From Phytophthora sp. 'mugwort' (Eukaryota > Oomycota > Peronosporomycetes > Peronosporales > Peronosporaceae): 64,000 nucleotides of DNA. Shown one piece after another: positions 10,666 to 21,693 of the stretch. Position 1 is the stretch's first letter; each line of letters opens with the position of its first letter. A model generated the notes under the pieces. The model was not told where the DNA came from, made no database searches, and saw nothing but the letters and a program-made list of their open reading frames with translations. Position numbers and translations under genes: made by a program. The DNA lies in contig JAUCEF010000003.1 of NCBI GenBank assembly GCA_033558025.1, forward strand, positions 3,064,001 to 3,128,000. Reading direction: 5' to 3'.

Positions 10666-13430
10666 TTACGCAGAATTTATAAGCGAGTTTATACTGAGCA
10701 GTAATTGTGGGAGCACCAAGCGAAGCTCTTGCCGGCTGCTCCACGAGTCCGATGTATTTTCTTCATCTTCATTTGGTTCGCCGCCTTCTTTGGTGTTTCC
10801 TACCTGCTGGTTGGAGATCATCTCTAGTACTTCTTCAATAGTTCGATGCAGACTCCTCGCATCGGATGTGAAAATAATTCCAGCCTCATCGCTGCTTGGC
10901 GAGGTATTCTTCGATAGCAATAAGTTGTACAGTGCTTTACTGGCAATAAGCGTCATTTCCAGGTCATCCGCAGCAGCACACTCGACGATGCCAACCAGCA
11001 AGTTACGGACGTCAACTCCATCGTTATCACCAATGGGTCGAACGGATAGTAAAGCTTGGCGTGTGCTACAGTCGAGGGCTGCGTTCATCAAGACGCCACA
11101 GACCGTGTAGACGACTTCACGGCAACTATGGTCTAGCAGCACTACAAGGCAGTCCAACACTCTGAGCTCGCCCATACACACCAATACATCTTTAAATCGC
11201 GAGAGATTTCCGAAAGCTCTAGCTGCTTCGACAACAGCTTCTTCGTTCTTGTCCAGGAGAATCCGTGACAAGAGCTGCGCGATGGCGATGCGGTTGCTCT
11301 CAATGAAGCAGTAGTTGCTATGCTCAACAGGAGCTTTTACCTTCTTCAAGTCGCTGTTGGGTGCATTACTGTAGTAAGACACGTTGGTGATGCAGCTCAC
11401 GGCGTTCAGCATCAGCTCTTCGTCACCCACGCGTTGTGAAACTTCCAGGATCTTTAACAGAGGCGTAAGTCCTTCGCTACCATTCGACTGAGCACCCACG
11501 TCTGCGTTTATCGCTAGATTGGCTATCACGCGGACAAGCTTGACTAAGACATCAATCGACTGTTCTATCTCTGCACCTCGACGATGGCCTTCTTTTTCGT
11601 CGCCAGAGACCTCAGCGTTCCGAGCATTTGAGTAACGAGAGGCGTAAAACTGTAATGCTTCGAGCAAAATTAAGATTCCAGAGAAGTTTGTAGCAATCAA
11701 GCATCGATTCTGGTCGTTGCCGGCACACAAATTCCCGAGTACGAAGAACACACGGATGAAGAGCAAATCTTGGAATCGCATGTCCAAGCGTTGTTGGTCC
11801 ACTAATGAAAGCCACGAGTTTTGACGGTAGTCAATGAGAGCCATGAGGTTCTGCACGTTTGTAGAGCACTGGTTGATCTGCGCTCGTGGTCGTTCGTGCA
11901 GAGTTAGCTTGCTCAGAATGCGCGAGATATTCACCATGAGCTCTTGGTGCGCAAGGAATGCGGGTATCATGCCACACAACCGAAGAGGGATGTGAGCTTC
12001 GAGGAACTGTTTGTGATTACTCTTGGAGACGGACAAATTGCGCAGAATGCCTGTGGTTTGGATCAGGAACTGCGCGATTTCCTTCGCCTTCGCTGCATTT
12101 TCGGAGCGCCACAACATTGTCTCGCTGAGAATTCCAATAGCTCGATTAGAGGCTAGGAGGCGAGTCATCTTGTCTTCAGCATTCGAGATATTTTTCAATG
12201 TCCCAACAGCATAAATCAATGCCTTCATCGGGATTGTTTGATACTCAGTTGAGAGGATAATTTCATTGTCGTTGTCCTTCGAGTGCTTGTTGTCCCAGTG
12301 ACCGGAGGCTTGGTCAGTTGTGTTGGCGATAGCGTGAAGAATAGCCTCCACAAAGCGCACGTTGCAAAAACAGCTATCGTTGTCAACATCCTTACTCAGA
12401 ACAAACAGCATTTTACCAAACTTGTTGAGCTGCGCGCCGACCCACTCGTTATCATCGATGCCACTATATAGAGCGAAGACAGAAGGAGTAAGCTCCAGTA
12501 CGCAAAGCACATTAGCAGTCCAGCTTTCGAGAAGCGCGCTGGAAAGTTTGTCGAAAAGCTGTGCTCTAAGTTTAGTGGCCGCAGCATCTTCCGGGTCTCC
12601 TGTCTTGCTCCCAACTTGGAGAAACGAACTCAGACCCACAAAGCCGTCAATTAATTCGCGCAGGCGGCTCACCCCAGCCATAAACTGCGGCGAATCTGCT
12701 AGCTCAAACAGACCATTGATGCAGTGTTTAACTCCATTGTAGGACTGCAATAACTCGTCCTAAAGGCCAAGCAGATACTTCAGTTAGACCGACCAAACAT
12801 ATTTTCTGAATAATGCCAATATAATCTCACATTTGAAGGGAGAGTCAGGGAAGCCTCCGGGTCAAACTGTGTCTCCACTGTCGCCTGGACGTCAGCGCTG
12901 CCCAGATCTGCTACAGACAATTGGTCTTCACTCTCCTCATCATCCGACAGAACTGGTGCGTGTACCAATTTAAGGCTGCCAGATGATGCAGTTCGACTCG
13001 ATGTAATTCTTTCATTAGGCTGGGGTTTTACTGGTGGCCGAGCCTTCAGTCCACTGGGTCTTGGTGGCAGTTTGGTGGGTTTGGGCACGGACGGCCTCAG
13101 CTCTTGCTGCTGAGCCATTTCTTTCAGCTCCGCTACCGTATACGATGAGCTCGGACGCGATCCTGGACGGTAATCATCGCCGTGGAAGAGCGGACGAGTC
13201 GAAGTCTGGGGTGTGAATGGGCGCGAGGGATTCTTGAGAGACGCTCGAGCCTGTTCGACGGGGAGGGTCAAAGGTAAGTATTGCAGTCTCCTCTTGCGGG
13301 TTGCGTAGTAATAGTTCTGTACCTGGGATAACACATGGGAGATTCCTCCGCGGGCGATGCACGCGTCCATCTCGGAAGTGTTACGTTCTTGTGGGCGCGT
13401 GGTGCGTTGTATGGAAGTTGGTGTAGCCAT
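10666..13430 (-). CDS. ARMC2: ARMC2-like armadillo repeat protein (axonemal)
   Basis: Exon 1 (12831-13430) and exon 2 (10666-12759) flank a 71-bp GT-AG intron and join in phase 0 to 897 aa, near the 867 aa of human ARMC2. The N-terminus is low in complexity and Pro/Ser-rich (NPSRPFTPQTSTRPLFHG, PTKLPPRPSGLKARPPVKPQ). The rest is helical and armadillo-like, with repeats such as FAINTA-unrelated Leu-rich helices VEAARAFGNLSRF and MLNAVSCITNVSYYSN, each ending in the N-L-S or N-V-S turn. In animals and algae ARMC2 is needed to deliver radial spokes in flagella, which fits zoospores. The start is uncertain: the frame is open upstream to about 13634, and a short upstream ATG frame (13707, MDVARRMMDLKFKRIVRNKY) might be a spliced first exon. 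I chose MATPTS at 13430. Confidence 0.75.
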
Positions 13431-13935
13431 GTTTGTTCGCGTCGTTTCGTGCAGCACGAAATTAGCACCCGCTGTTGCTCGAAGGTAGTCCATTAAACGC
13501 TGGACTTGTTGTTGCTCGAAGGAAATAGTTATCCTGCAATCGTTTAGCGCTCGATGTGCTGCTAGCAATTCATCCTGTTGACCGTCTTCGATCACTGCCC
13601 GGCAGCAGCTACAGCCAACAAAGTTTGATATCACTTCGCATTGAACAGATCGTATTTATTGCGGACAATGCGTTTGAACTTGAGGTCCATCATTCTCCGC
13701 GCGACATCCATGCAAAAGCTCCACTTCAATAAGGTTGATTATCAAGTTACATGTAGCTAGCTAGCTCTATGAGCCGCTTTGTTGAAATGAACAACTTCAA
13801 GTCGGACGAGTGGCTGTCATGATTATCCATCAATTTGGTCCAATCAGCGCTAACCTAAACCACCGCAATTTACATATCATGGCAAGTTGAGACCTCCAAT
13901 TTATATACATTTGGTAAAGACGCCACCTACTTTCG

Positions 13936-13964
13936 TCATTTCACGTTGTCCGCATTTTGCATCC
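13936..13964 (+). promoter_or_regulatory. Oomycete initiator-like promoter for the carrier gene
   Basis: TCATTTC at 13936-13942 fits the oomycete initiator YCAYTYY. A CATTTTGCA element resembling the flanking promoter motif follows within about 10 bases. It sits 83 bases before the ATG at 14025. Confidence 0.45.
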
Positions 13965-14024
13965 CTCCATTTCAGCCTTTTCAACGTTGCGTTTACCTAA
14001 ATCCTCAGTCCGCGTTCCCTCAGC

Positions 14025-15911
14025 ATGGCGGCGGACCCGGAGGCTGCACGGCGGCAGCTGGCCTACGCGCTGCAGGCGCTCAAGATGTACAACCCGGACT
14101 TCGCATTGACGCCCGAGGTGCTGGAGATCATGCGCGCCTTCTTCGCAGATTTGCGTCCGGACGCGCACGGAACCATCACTCGCGGATCCCTGGCGGACGA
14201 GATCGCGCGATTGGACCCGAGCGCGGACACCATTCGCCGTGTTCGCCGCGATATGGCACACAGAGATGAGCGACTGGACTTTGCCGCCTTTTGCGAGTAT
14301 GTCATGCGCTGGAAGGCGCAGAACCCGCAGTCGGTGCAGAACGTGTACACATCGTGGGCCTCCCAGATCGCAGCCCTCGACTTTGGTATGGGCGAGGGCG
14401 ACAGCTTATTCTTGGACCTGAGGACTGAGGATGAGCCGCCCAGTGAGAAGCTTACGGTGGAGATCGTCCAGCTACTACAGACTCGGCAAAGGGTGCGCGC
14501 TGCGCAGAGGTTGCACGAAGGTGACGACAAGTTCGTGGGTGTCCTGACGGCGACCGATAGTTTCCATGATGTCGTCAAGTACGAGGACTACGAGGCGTCC
14601 ATTGCCGGCTATTGCAACCATCCGGATGATACTTTCAAGATGGACGTCAAAGAGGAGAAGACGACAACCATGAAACAGAATCACGCTGATGCAGCTGATG
14701 CGGCCGAGAAGAAAGGGTCCATCTTGACAGTCTCGAAGTCGTTCCTTGCTGGGGGCATGGCGGGCATTGTCGCCAAGTCGACGCTGGCCCCGCTGGACCG
14801 CGTCAAGATTTTGTTTCAAGTGAACGACCAGCATAAGTTTAGCTTTCGCAATGCTGCCAGGATGGCCAGGAATATCTACGTTCATGACGGGTTTCATGCG
14901 CTGTTTCGAGGAAATATGCTGAATATCTTGAGGGTGATTCCGTATGCCGGACTGCAACATTCGGGCTTCGACTTTTTCAGGCATAAATTCCACGCGTACA
15001 ATTTTCGGAAAGCAGAGAGGGTCGGAAGTACAGAAATGCCGAAACTCAGTAATTTGCAGTTGGTGACGGCGGGGTCGCTGGCAGGAGGACTGTCACTGGT
15101 AGTGGCGTATCCACTTGATATAGTGCGAGCGAGATACATGGTGCAGATGGGGAAGCATCGGTACACCAGTATTTATGAAGCTGTGGTTACAATGTACAAG
15201 GTGGAAGGTGTGCGGTCGTTCTCGCGAGGACTTGTGCCGTCGCTCTTGGGCACGTTGCCATACACGGGCATTGGATTCTCGCTGAACGAGCGTTTTAAGA
15301 TTTGGGTAAGTATGCATTTCCGATCGGAGTTGTAGCCGCCTGCGACTAACAAATGGCATTGTCAAATGTGTATTGGTAGACACTCGAGTTGCAGCGTCAG
15401 CGGTTGGAGCGAAAATACGGGGCTAATACACCTGAGCCGAGTCTTAATCCGTTGACCAAGTTCGTGTGCTCGTATTTTGCAGCTTGTATTGCACAAACCA
15501 GTAAGTGCGCTATATCGCATATTTCTTATCGTTACTGGGGCTGATGAGTAACTAACTGACAGCTCTTATTGCTCTTGTTGTTCATAGCCACATACCCGAT
15601 GGATACGATCAGGAGGCGTATCCAGACTGATGGCTACGTTTCCGGATCCAAAGTCAAACTGCAATATACGGGTGTAATTGCAACAGCGCGGATTATTTTG
15701 GCACGAGAAGGCTGGCGGGGTCTGTTCAAGGGTGTGTCAGTAAACTGGATGCGAGTAAGTACCAGCCACATGTGGCCAATTGATTGCTGCTGGTTTTATT
15801 TGACCGCGAACTTGTACGTGTGTGTCTATGCAGAGCCCTGTATCTACCGGCATCAGCTTAACGACATACGATATTCTAAAGGAAGTATTGGGCGTCGAAA
15901 AGATAGAATAA
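14025..15911 (+). CDS. Mitochondrial carrier (SLC25) with long EF-hand-like N-terminal region
   Basis: Exons 14025-15305, 15380-15500, 15588-15754 and 15834-15911 join to 548 aa. The C-terminal 300 residues hold three carrier repeats with the signature P-x-D/E-x-x-K/R: APLDRVKILFQV, YPLDIVRARYMVQ and YPMDTIRRRIQTDG. The matching second halves are DGFHALFRGNMLNILRVIPY, EGVRSFSRGLVPSLLGTLPY and EGWRGLFKGVSVNWMR. Such carriers shuttle solutes over the inner mitochondrial membrane. The first-repeat sequence is closest in style to CoA or adenine-nucleotide carriers (SLC25A16/A42 and SCaMC), but I cannot fix the substrate. The first 230 residues are an extension with a paired helix-loop-helix look (FFADLRPDAHGTITRGSLADE). 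Its acidic ligands are largely missing, so calcium binding is doubtful. Confidence 0.9.
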
Positions 15912-16870
15912 TAAATCTTGCCGCGCAATCCCGAGACTCTTCGATGCCAGTTGATGTCGTGTTCACTTCATGTACTTAAAATAGGTTTCAGTTAAACTTT
16001 GCTGTTGAAATCTCAATTTTCCCATGATTGCAGCCCTCGATAAAAATCTTCGTCCATGAGCTGCCCCAAACAGCAACATTGTTGATGATGCTTTCGTGCG
16101 CTCTAAGAAATCGCCGCAACTGACTCGAATACTAACGATCTGATGCATTTTCACTTGGGGGGATGGAAACTCCATCTTGCCAAGACAGTTGCAACTGATA
16201 TCCCTCACGCCCATATTATTACGTATTTCAAGTGGGACCCAGCGCTCAGTCGTTTTGTCAAGATCATGATTAGATCCGAGGTTTTCCCAACAATGCATCA
16301 ACTAAAGCAAAGCCTGCCATTGCTTTCACCAGTTTACCAATCGACATTTGTTCAAGCTGATGTCACAATATGCGCACCACAATGAACGACGACACTGCCA
16401 TCGGAGAGTTCAAGAAGCTCAGTTGTGGTGGTGGGAGGACAGCTGGAATAGGTCGTCAGGCAGTTTGGGCGACTTGAAGAGCTCGCCCGCGAGCTACACA
16501 GTTGCTGCATTGACATCTTCCTCGGGGCCGCATCAAGTGGAATAAACTCGACGCATTTGGCGACAAGTTAAGCTATCGAAACCATGAGCGCAGCAAACTT
16601 GGCGAGAAGTCTGTAGTAAGTATGGGCTTTCATGCATTCTCCATGGAGCTGTTCGAGTCGAAAGCCGGTTTCAAATGAGTCCCAACTTCTTGTGTTGTTT
16701 GTAGTGAGGCTTAAAATCACTCCAAGGAGTCTGTAGTTCGTCCATTTTTTCGGCTTAAGCATTTAATTGCTCGTACCAATGCATTGCACAGCTACTACTC
16801 ATCGCCGCACATATCAGACTGGCCTTAATTGTAGGCGCAAATTTGAACGCACGTTACTGGGAAGTGAACC
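15912..16870. other. Intergenic, no gene seen
   Basis: Nearly 1 kb between two convergent genes. Short frames occur on both strands, but none has recognisable domains, splice logic or a promoter. I call nothing here. Confidence 0.5.
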
Positions 16871-17851
16871 TCAGGACGCCGAACCTCCACCGCCGTCAGT
16901 GTATCGCGAGACTTCGCTACTTGACAGGAGAAAATCCACCGAGAGCTTGTTGAGATGAGCAGTAGGGCGGCGGCAACTGGGCCGATGGGGGCTACGGCGG
17001 TCAGAGAGAAAACTGATATCGACTTGCGTCGTCGCACCTGGCGGTAGATCTCCACGAATATGACCTGATGCGTCGATACTAGCCGATTCCAGGATACTCA
17101 GCACGTCCCGGTAGTCTCGAACCGCCGCATGCAGTCCAGCCACGAAGTCAATCGTGGAGTCGAAGCGACAGACTTTGCCCTGCTCGTCGAACTGGAACAA
17201 GACAGTCATCGGTAACTGTATCGTAGGGTTTTGCAGCAGTTTATCCCGTAAGCGCATATTGGTGAGAGTATGGGGGAAGATAGTGGTCAAGCTCCGATGT
17301 GTCAGTCGAATAACAAGCAACGCATTCACACGCCCCACTGTAACGTCTTGCTTCAAGACGACCACATTGGATTCGCAGTGCTCCAATACGAGTGCAGCAT
17401 CATTAAAATAAAGCATGAAATGCGTCCACTGCTTGAGGATACTATCGCGTCCGATGTGGTTCCCGAAACGCACATCGCTGCACATTGCTGACTTGAGGAA
17501 CCTCGCCTGTTGGTCTTGTACACCCGATTCAAATACCTTCATGCACGTTTGCATGATTGCAAGAACGTTGGACGTCGTCATCATATTCGGTCGAGCTGGC
17601 ATACTCATGTGGTCGTGAAACCGGACTCTCTGGGCATTGCGACGCGCGATCAATTCCTGGTCTACGTCCGTCCGAAGGCGCTTCACTGTAGCCTCAAGGC
17701 AGTCCACATACTGCCGCTGTTTCTCCCGATAACGCTGTTGCCGCTCATAGGGAGCTTTCACTGTTGCTCGCTGTCCTCTTAGCTTTGTTGAGCCTTCTTC
17801 ATCATGGTTTTTGCATGTTTGGTGGCATCGCTGCAACAAAGAATTGCTCAT
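16871..17851 (-). CDS. Oomycete-type bZIP transcription factor
   Basis: An intronless frame of 326 aa. Near residues 36-50 is a basic region (YERQQRYREKQRQYVDCL) that runs into a short leucine-zipper-like heptad stretch (LEATVKRLRTDVDQELI). The remaining 250 residues form the globular C-terminal region seen with many Phytophthora bZIPs. It starts VLAIMQTCMKVFESGV and includes a core around FNDAALVLEHCESNVVVLKQD, plausibly a SnoaL/PAS-like sensor fold. The usual Asn of the bZIP basic region is replaced: the signature reads RQQRYREKQR, a kind of substitution I recall from oomycete bZIPs. A Ser/Gly-rich tail closes the protein. It probably binds DNA as a dimer in the nucleus. The targets are unknown. 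Confidence 0.75.
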   Translation of the reverse strand: MSNSLLQRCHQTCKNHDEEGSTKLRGQRATVKAPYERQQRYREKQRQYVDCLEATVKRLRTDVDQELIARRNAQRVRFHDHMSMPARPNMMTTSNVLAIMQTCMKVFESGVQDQQARFLKSAMCSDVRFGNHIGRDSILKQWTHFMLYFNDAALVLEHCESNVVVLKQDVTVGRVNALLVIRLTHRSLTTIFPHTLTNMRLRDKLLQNPTIQLPMTVLFQFDEQGKVCRFDSTIDFVAGLHAAVRDYRDVLSILESASIDASGHIRGDLPPGATTQVDISFLSDRRSPHRPSCRRPTAHLNKLSVDFLLSSSEVSRYTDGGGGSAS

Positions 17852-18413
17852 CGTGTCTTGGAAAGTAAATCCGACTATGAATTAGCTTCGTATCTCTGCA
17901 CATTTGTTGGCCGACCCGAATGATGGTTGCCTTCGTCACATGTGCAGTCGCAGATGCCCCACCTCTTGATGCTCTCCAGGATAGGTGGGACGACAGTTTA
18001 GTCTGCCAGAACGGCTCCTTGAATATACGCGGGTCTGGAAACAATGTTGGGAACCACGTAGACAAACTGAGACGTGACGCAAAAAGCTTGAACCGTGAGA
18101 CTCCTAAGCGAAACTGCGGACTTGAAGCAAAGGAAAATGTTGCCCCCTCTTTTTCAGCACCGCCGTCCTGATGTCTTCACCCCGTACCGAGCTGCTTATA
18201 GTTACCCACACAGGAGCTCCCACTAGCACCGATCATAAAATTTGCACAGTTTGGTACCACGAAGTAAACTAAGTAGGACGCTGTTGCAATCGCACGTCCC
18301 AAGTCATGTGCTCGCTCGTCGATGAAACAACAATAGGATCCGTCCCCTACTTTTGCCGCATTTCGTCGACTGTCATCGTTCGTACCACGGCTTGTCCCCA
18401 ATACTTGTCTCGG
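17852..18413. other. Intergenic, no gene seen
   Basis: This stretch holds the upstream region of the bZIP gene and the 3' flank of the calpain gene, both on the minus strand. I see no convincing gene. Confidence 0.5.
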
Positions 18414-21400
18414 TTAGAGCGAGCGTACATCAACATGAGCAGATGCATAAAGACGAAGTTCAAAGCACAACTCCTGGGGCTCGAAAGTGGACGGAAGCAC
18501 AATGTACCAACCTGGAGGATATCTTCGCGAAGCTTTAGCCAAAACACCACTAGGTGCACCACTCACGTACACACCCCGCGCCGATGTGGCGCCCGCAAAT
18601 GCTAGTTTTGGATTTGTTGAAAGCAGTAGATATCCTTCCGACGTACTCTCGAACACTGACACGTTAATAGACGGCGGAGCTCCTTCTGTTGGAGTCTCGC
18701 TCTCTGATGCGTCTGCCTCTGACTCGTGGACTAACAGTCGAGCAAGTAGATCGCATTCCTGTGTAACATGCACCAAATACTTTGGATTGAACGTATAGCA
18801 CCCGTAGTTGGAACACCCTGCGGCCGAGCCAGTCTGCACATCCCACTTGCCACGGAGCCTTCTGAGTTCCATGCCGTGACCCTCAGGAGGAAGTTGGCGA
18901 TAAGCAATACTGGCACCTGCAGGTGGGTCGCTTACGACGCGTAATGTGAACTTTCCTGAAATACCTTTTTCGAACGTGGACGGGATCAACACGACATCGT
19001 GTAAACCGGAAGCCAACACAGCTGCATCTATCTCGATGAAGCAAAATCCTGGACGATACTCCCCCGAACTCAGTACCTCCAGCGGTTCGTCCTCTGGAGC
19101 GCCATTTCCTGCAACATGCAATCCACAAACCCGATCACGTGTGCGCAAGGCTGCTCGCAAATTAATAGGGAAACTTGAGGTTTCCGTATCCTTGGAAAAG
19201 AAGGCTTCCGTCTCGAGAAACAGAAAGAGCGATCGACATGGCTTCTGCAGCTGCAAATGAACTTGTGGATTGTTCATGAACGTCGAGTAAAATGGGCGCC
19301 CGCCAGCACAAGCCGAATCCCAGGCACCTGGGATCACAATAGACGTCGGCGACGTCGTCATAAATTGCGGAATCGGCTCACACGTAAACGGCCGGGTCGA
19401 AAATATTGACAGCGTGTAGTCGAGAGCCGCCAATTTCTCGTACTGCGACGCTACAAGGGTAAAAGACGGCTCAGAATTGTCCGCCAGATCCAAATCCAGG
19501 CTCACGAGCGTGTGGGGGTTGTTGCTGTACGTTCCACGTGACACAGCACAGTGGTTGTAGAATATTCGCTTTCCAGGTGTACCGCGATAAACATGAAGCG
19601 TTAGAAACTGCTGACTAGAGTAGTCTGTGTCGCGTTCGATGGTGCTGACATGCCGAGAGAGAAGCACCCATACGGTGCAAGATTCAGCTGCCGCAGGAGC
19701 TCTTTCTTGAGATGAAGCACTCTTGCAGAATTTGAGGGAGTACTGTGGGTTAAAGCCTAGGGTGAGTGAATCGTTTACAGGCCCGAGCTCCACAGGCCAA
19801 TGCTCATGGCAAACACCCTTGTATGGGAAGAGTTCAGGATTCCAGTTCATGTATAAGCTTTCAAAGTATTGCTTCACCGAGTCAAAGTCGATCCAAAACA
19901 ACCCATCATCCTGTTGTTGTCCACCTGCTTCCTCCGACTCAGTCTCGTAAAACTGACTTTGATACGCACGGAGCTCGTCCCCAATAACACTCTCCCATCG
20001 CGTTTTATCGTGACGCGAGTATGGTCCCTTCCAGCCCATTTTGCGCCACGGATTTTTTACCTGAAGCAACCTTGTTTTTTTGCTATTTCCAGAAGACGAG
20101 TCTAAGTTGTTGGCAAGTTCATACACATTGAGCACAGCGTAGACGTGCATGGGGACGAGTCCAATTGCTTTGGCCTCCTGTTTTGTGATATCTCCCGTGG
20201 ACATTGTAATGATACAATCCCCATAATGGAAAGCGCTCTTGAGCTGTTCCCACAGTCTCTCTTCCTTGCTCGGTGCGTCAATGAGCTCGGAGATAGGAAC
20301 GCGTTCGGGAATCCACCCTGTTAGAGCAAACAGATCAATGCCTGAATTTCCACCAGGAAAGTCGTAACCTCCATTCAATTTCAGATATGCCTTCTCAATG
20401 AGACTCACCCAAAGTTCATTCTTGCGGGTAGTACAGCTTGAAAGTAATTGTCCGGAGGAGGCATTGACAGGCAACAGATCGTCAATAACCACTTTGCGAG
20501 GGACACCGTTAGCCCACAACTTCACCACGTACTTCCCAAATGGATTATACACTGGTTGCTTAGTTCTTGGATCCGCAGGGAAAATAATGTTCGTGATCAG
20601 TCGTTTTTGAAATCTCTGCTCGTACGCTGCAGCAATACACAACGATGCCACAAATGAGCAGTCCGTCACGATATCCTGCTTTACCACCAATGGATTCACT
20701 CCTCCCTTGGCGATCATCACCGGCGCATGGTCACACGTCGTAGCGTAGTCACTAGGTCTCATCCACGTCGCCCCCTTCTTTGTCTGCTTAGCCGAGAGCG
20801 GCACATGTCCGTCTGGATCATTAAAAGGTTCCGGCAAGCTGAATTTCTCTTGGGCGTCTAGGTCATCTAACCACGGCACAAACAGATGCCCGTTGATCTG
20901 CGAAGACCTGCGCAGCACATCTAGTTCCTGGGGCGTGTATGCAGCTCCAGGTTTCTCCTCCGTCTTCATTTCTGCTTCTGTTCTGACTGCAGGCGTCACA
21001 GCCGACGCGTACGCTGGTGTCACCTGCGTCGTCTTGTGCTGCAGCACCGGGGGCTCGGGCCACTGCAGCGCCGTGACGTCCACGTCGTCCCTGCTCTCTT
21101 CAATGTGTTGCTGGATCTGAGTCTGCATCTGAGTCCGCATTTTGAGCTTGGACACGTGGTCGATGACGTACTCGAGCTGCTCCTTAACCGCCGCCTTAGC
21201 TACCGTCTCACTCGCGGACAACGCGTTCAGTGCCTGCATGTAAGTCTCCGCGGTGGCGATGTACCTGTCTATGACGATATCATCCTTGATTGCGCCTGAT
21301 TCCTCGGCCTCCTTGGCTGCCCCGTGCTGCTCCATGGCGCGCACCAGTAGGAAGTCGCTCGACTGCTGCAGCGCCGCCACGCGCGACATCAGCTCGGCGA

Positions 21401-21572
21401 TCGTGGGCTGCAGGCGCGCGCGTTGAGCAGCTGACTCGACTACCGCCAGACGCTTGAGGATGCGTAATGCCTGCTGGAACAGCGGCACGGCCTGCACCGC
21501 CTGGCCAGCGCGCTCGAAACTCTGTGCGCGCTCGGCCGCCGCCAGCGCCTCGGCGTACTGCCGCTCCGACAT
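18414..21572 (-). CDS. CAPN7: Calpain-7-like cysteine protease with MIT domains
   Basis: A single exon encodes 1052 aa from the ATG at 21572. An in-frame ATG 20 codons upstream is less likely because the MIT region begins at once with MSERQYAEALAAAERAQSFE. Two helical MIT-type segments (about residues 2-50 and 75-130) would bind ESCRT-III tails. The papain-like calpain core follows. It has the oxyanion Gln at about 299, the nucleophile Cys at about 305 (VTDCSFVASL), the His at about 476 (LVPMHVYAVLNV) and the Asn at about 507 (QVKNPWRKMGWKGPYS), so the triad is intact. The last 450 residues hold C2-like beta domains. Human calpain-7 is 813 aa, so this protein is longer at the C-terminus. No EF-hands are present. 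It probably acts at endosomes or the midbody. Confidence 0.9.
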   Translation of the reverse strand: MSERQYAEALAAAERAQSFERAGQAVQAVPLFQQALRILKRLAVVESAAQRARLQPTIAELMSRVAALQQSSDFLLVRAMEQHGAAKEAEESGAIKDDIVIDRYIATAETYMQALNALSASETVAKAAVKEQLEYVIDHVSKLKMRTQMQTQIQQHIEESRDDVDVTALQWPEPPVLQHKTTQVTPAYASAVTPAVRTEAEMKTEEKPGAAYTPQELDVLRRSSQINGHLFVPWLDDLDAQEKFSLPEPFNDPDGHVPLSAKQTKKGATWMRPSDYATTCDHAPVMIAKGGVNPLVVKQDIVTDCSFVASLCIAAAYEQRFQKRLITNIIFPADPRTKQPVYNPFGKYVVKLWANGVPRKVVIDDLLPVNASSGQLLSSCTTRKNELWVSLIEKAYLKLNGGYDFPGGNSGIDLFALTGWIPERVPISELIDAPSKEERLWEQLKSAFHYGDCIITMSTGDITKQEAKAIGLVPMHVYAVLNVYELANNLDSSSGNSKKTRLLQVKNPWRKMGWKGPYSRHDKTRWESVIGDELRAYQSQFYETESEEAGGQQQDDGLFWIDFDSVKQYFESLYMNWNPELFPYKGVCHEHWPVELGPVNDSLTLGFNPQYSLKFCKSASSQERAPAAAESCTVWVLLSRHVSTIERDTDYSSQQFLTLHVYRGTPGKRIFYNHCAVSRGTYSNNPHTLVSLDLDLADNSEPSFTLVASQYEKLAALDYTLSIFSTRPFTCEPIPQFMTTSPTSIVIPGAWDSACAGGRPFYSTFMNNPQVHLQLQKPCRSLFLFLETEAFFSKDTETSSFPINLRAALRTRDRVCGLHVAGNGAPEDEPLEVLSSGEYRPGFCFIEIDAAVLASGLHDVVLIPSTFEKGISGKFTLRVVSDPPAGASIAYRQLPPEGHGMELRRLRGKWDVQTGSAAGCSNYGCYTFNPKYLVHVTQECDLLARLLVHESEADASESETPTEGAPPSINVSVFESTSEGYLLLSTNPKLAFAGATSARGVYVSGAPSGVLAKASRRYPPGWYIVLPSTFEPQELCFELRLYASAHVDVRSL

Positions 21573-21693
21573 GATCCAGGAATGAAGGTCGCTATCGAAT
21601 TTGATTGTATCAATATCATGTGGACCACCCACATTGATTTGTGCGGTCAGGCGTGTGCATTTTGAGGGTGCAGGCCACGACTAAAGGAGCACC
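21573..21693. promoter_or_regulatory. Short divergent promoter region
   Basis: Only 121 bases separate the start codons of the calpain gene (minus) and the 198-aa gene (plus). Both promoters must lie here or overlap the 5' ends. No clear initiator motif was seen on the plus side. Confidence 0.5.

Noticed and set aside
12362..12742. Long opposite-strand frames inside the ARMC2-like gene
   Set aside because: Shadow frames of a recognised gene.
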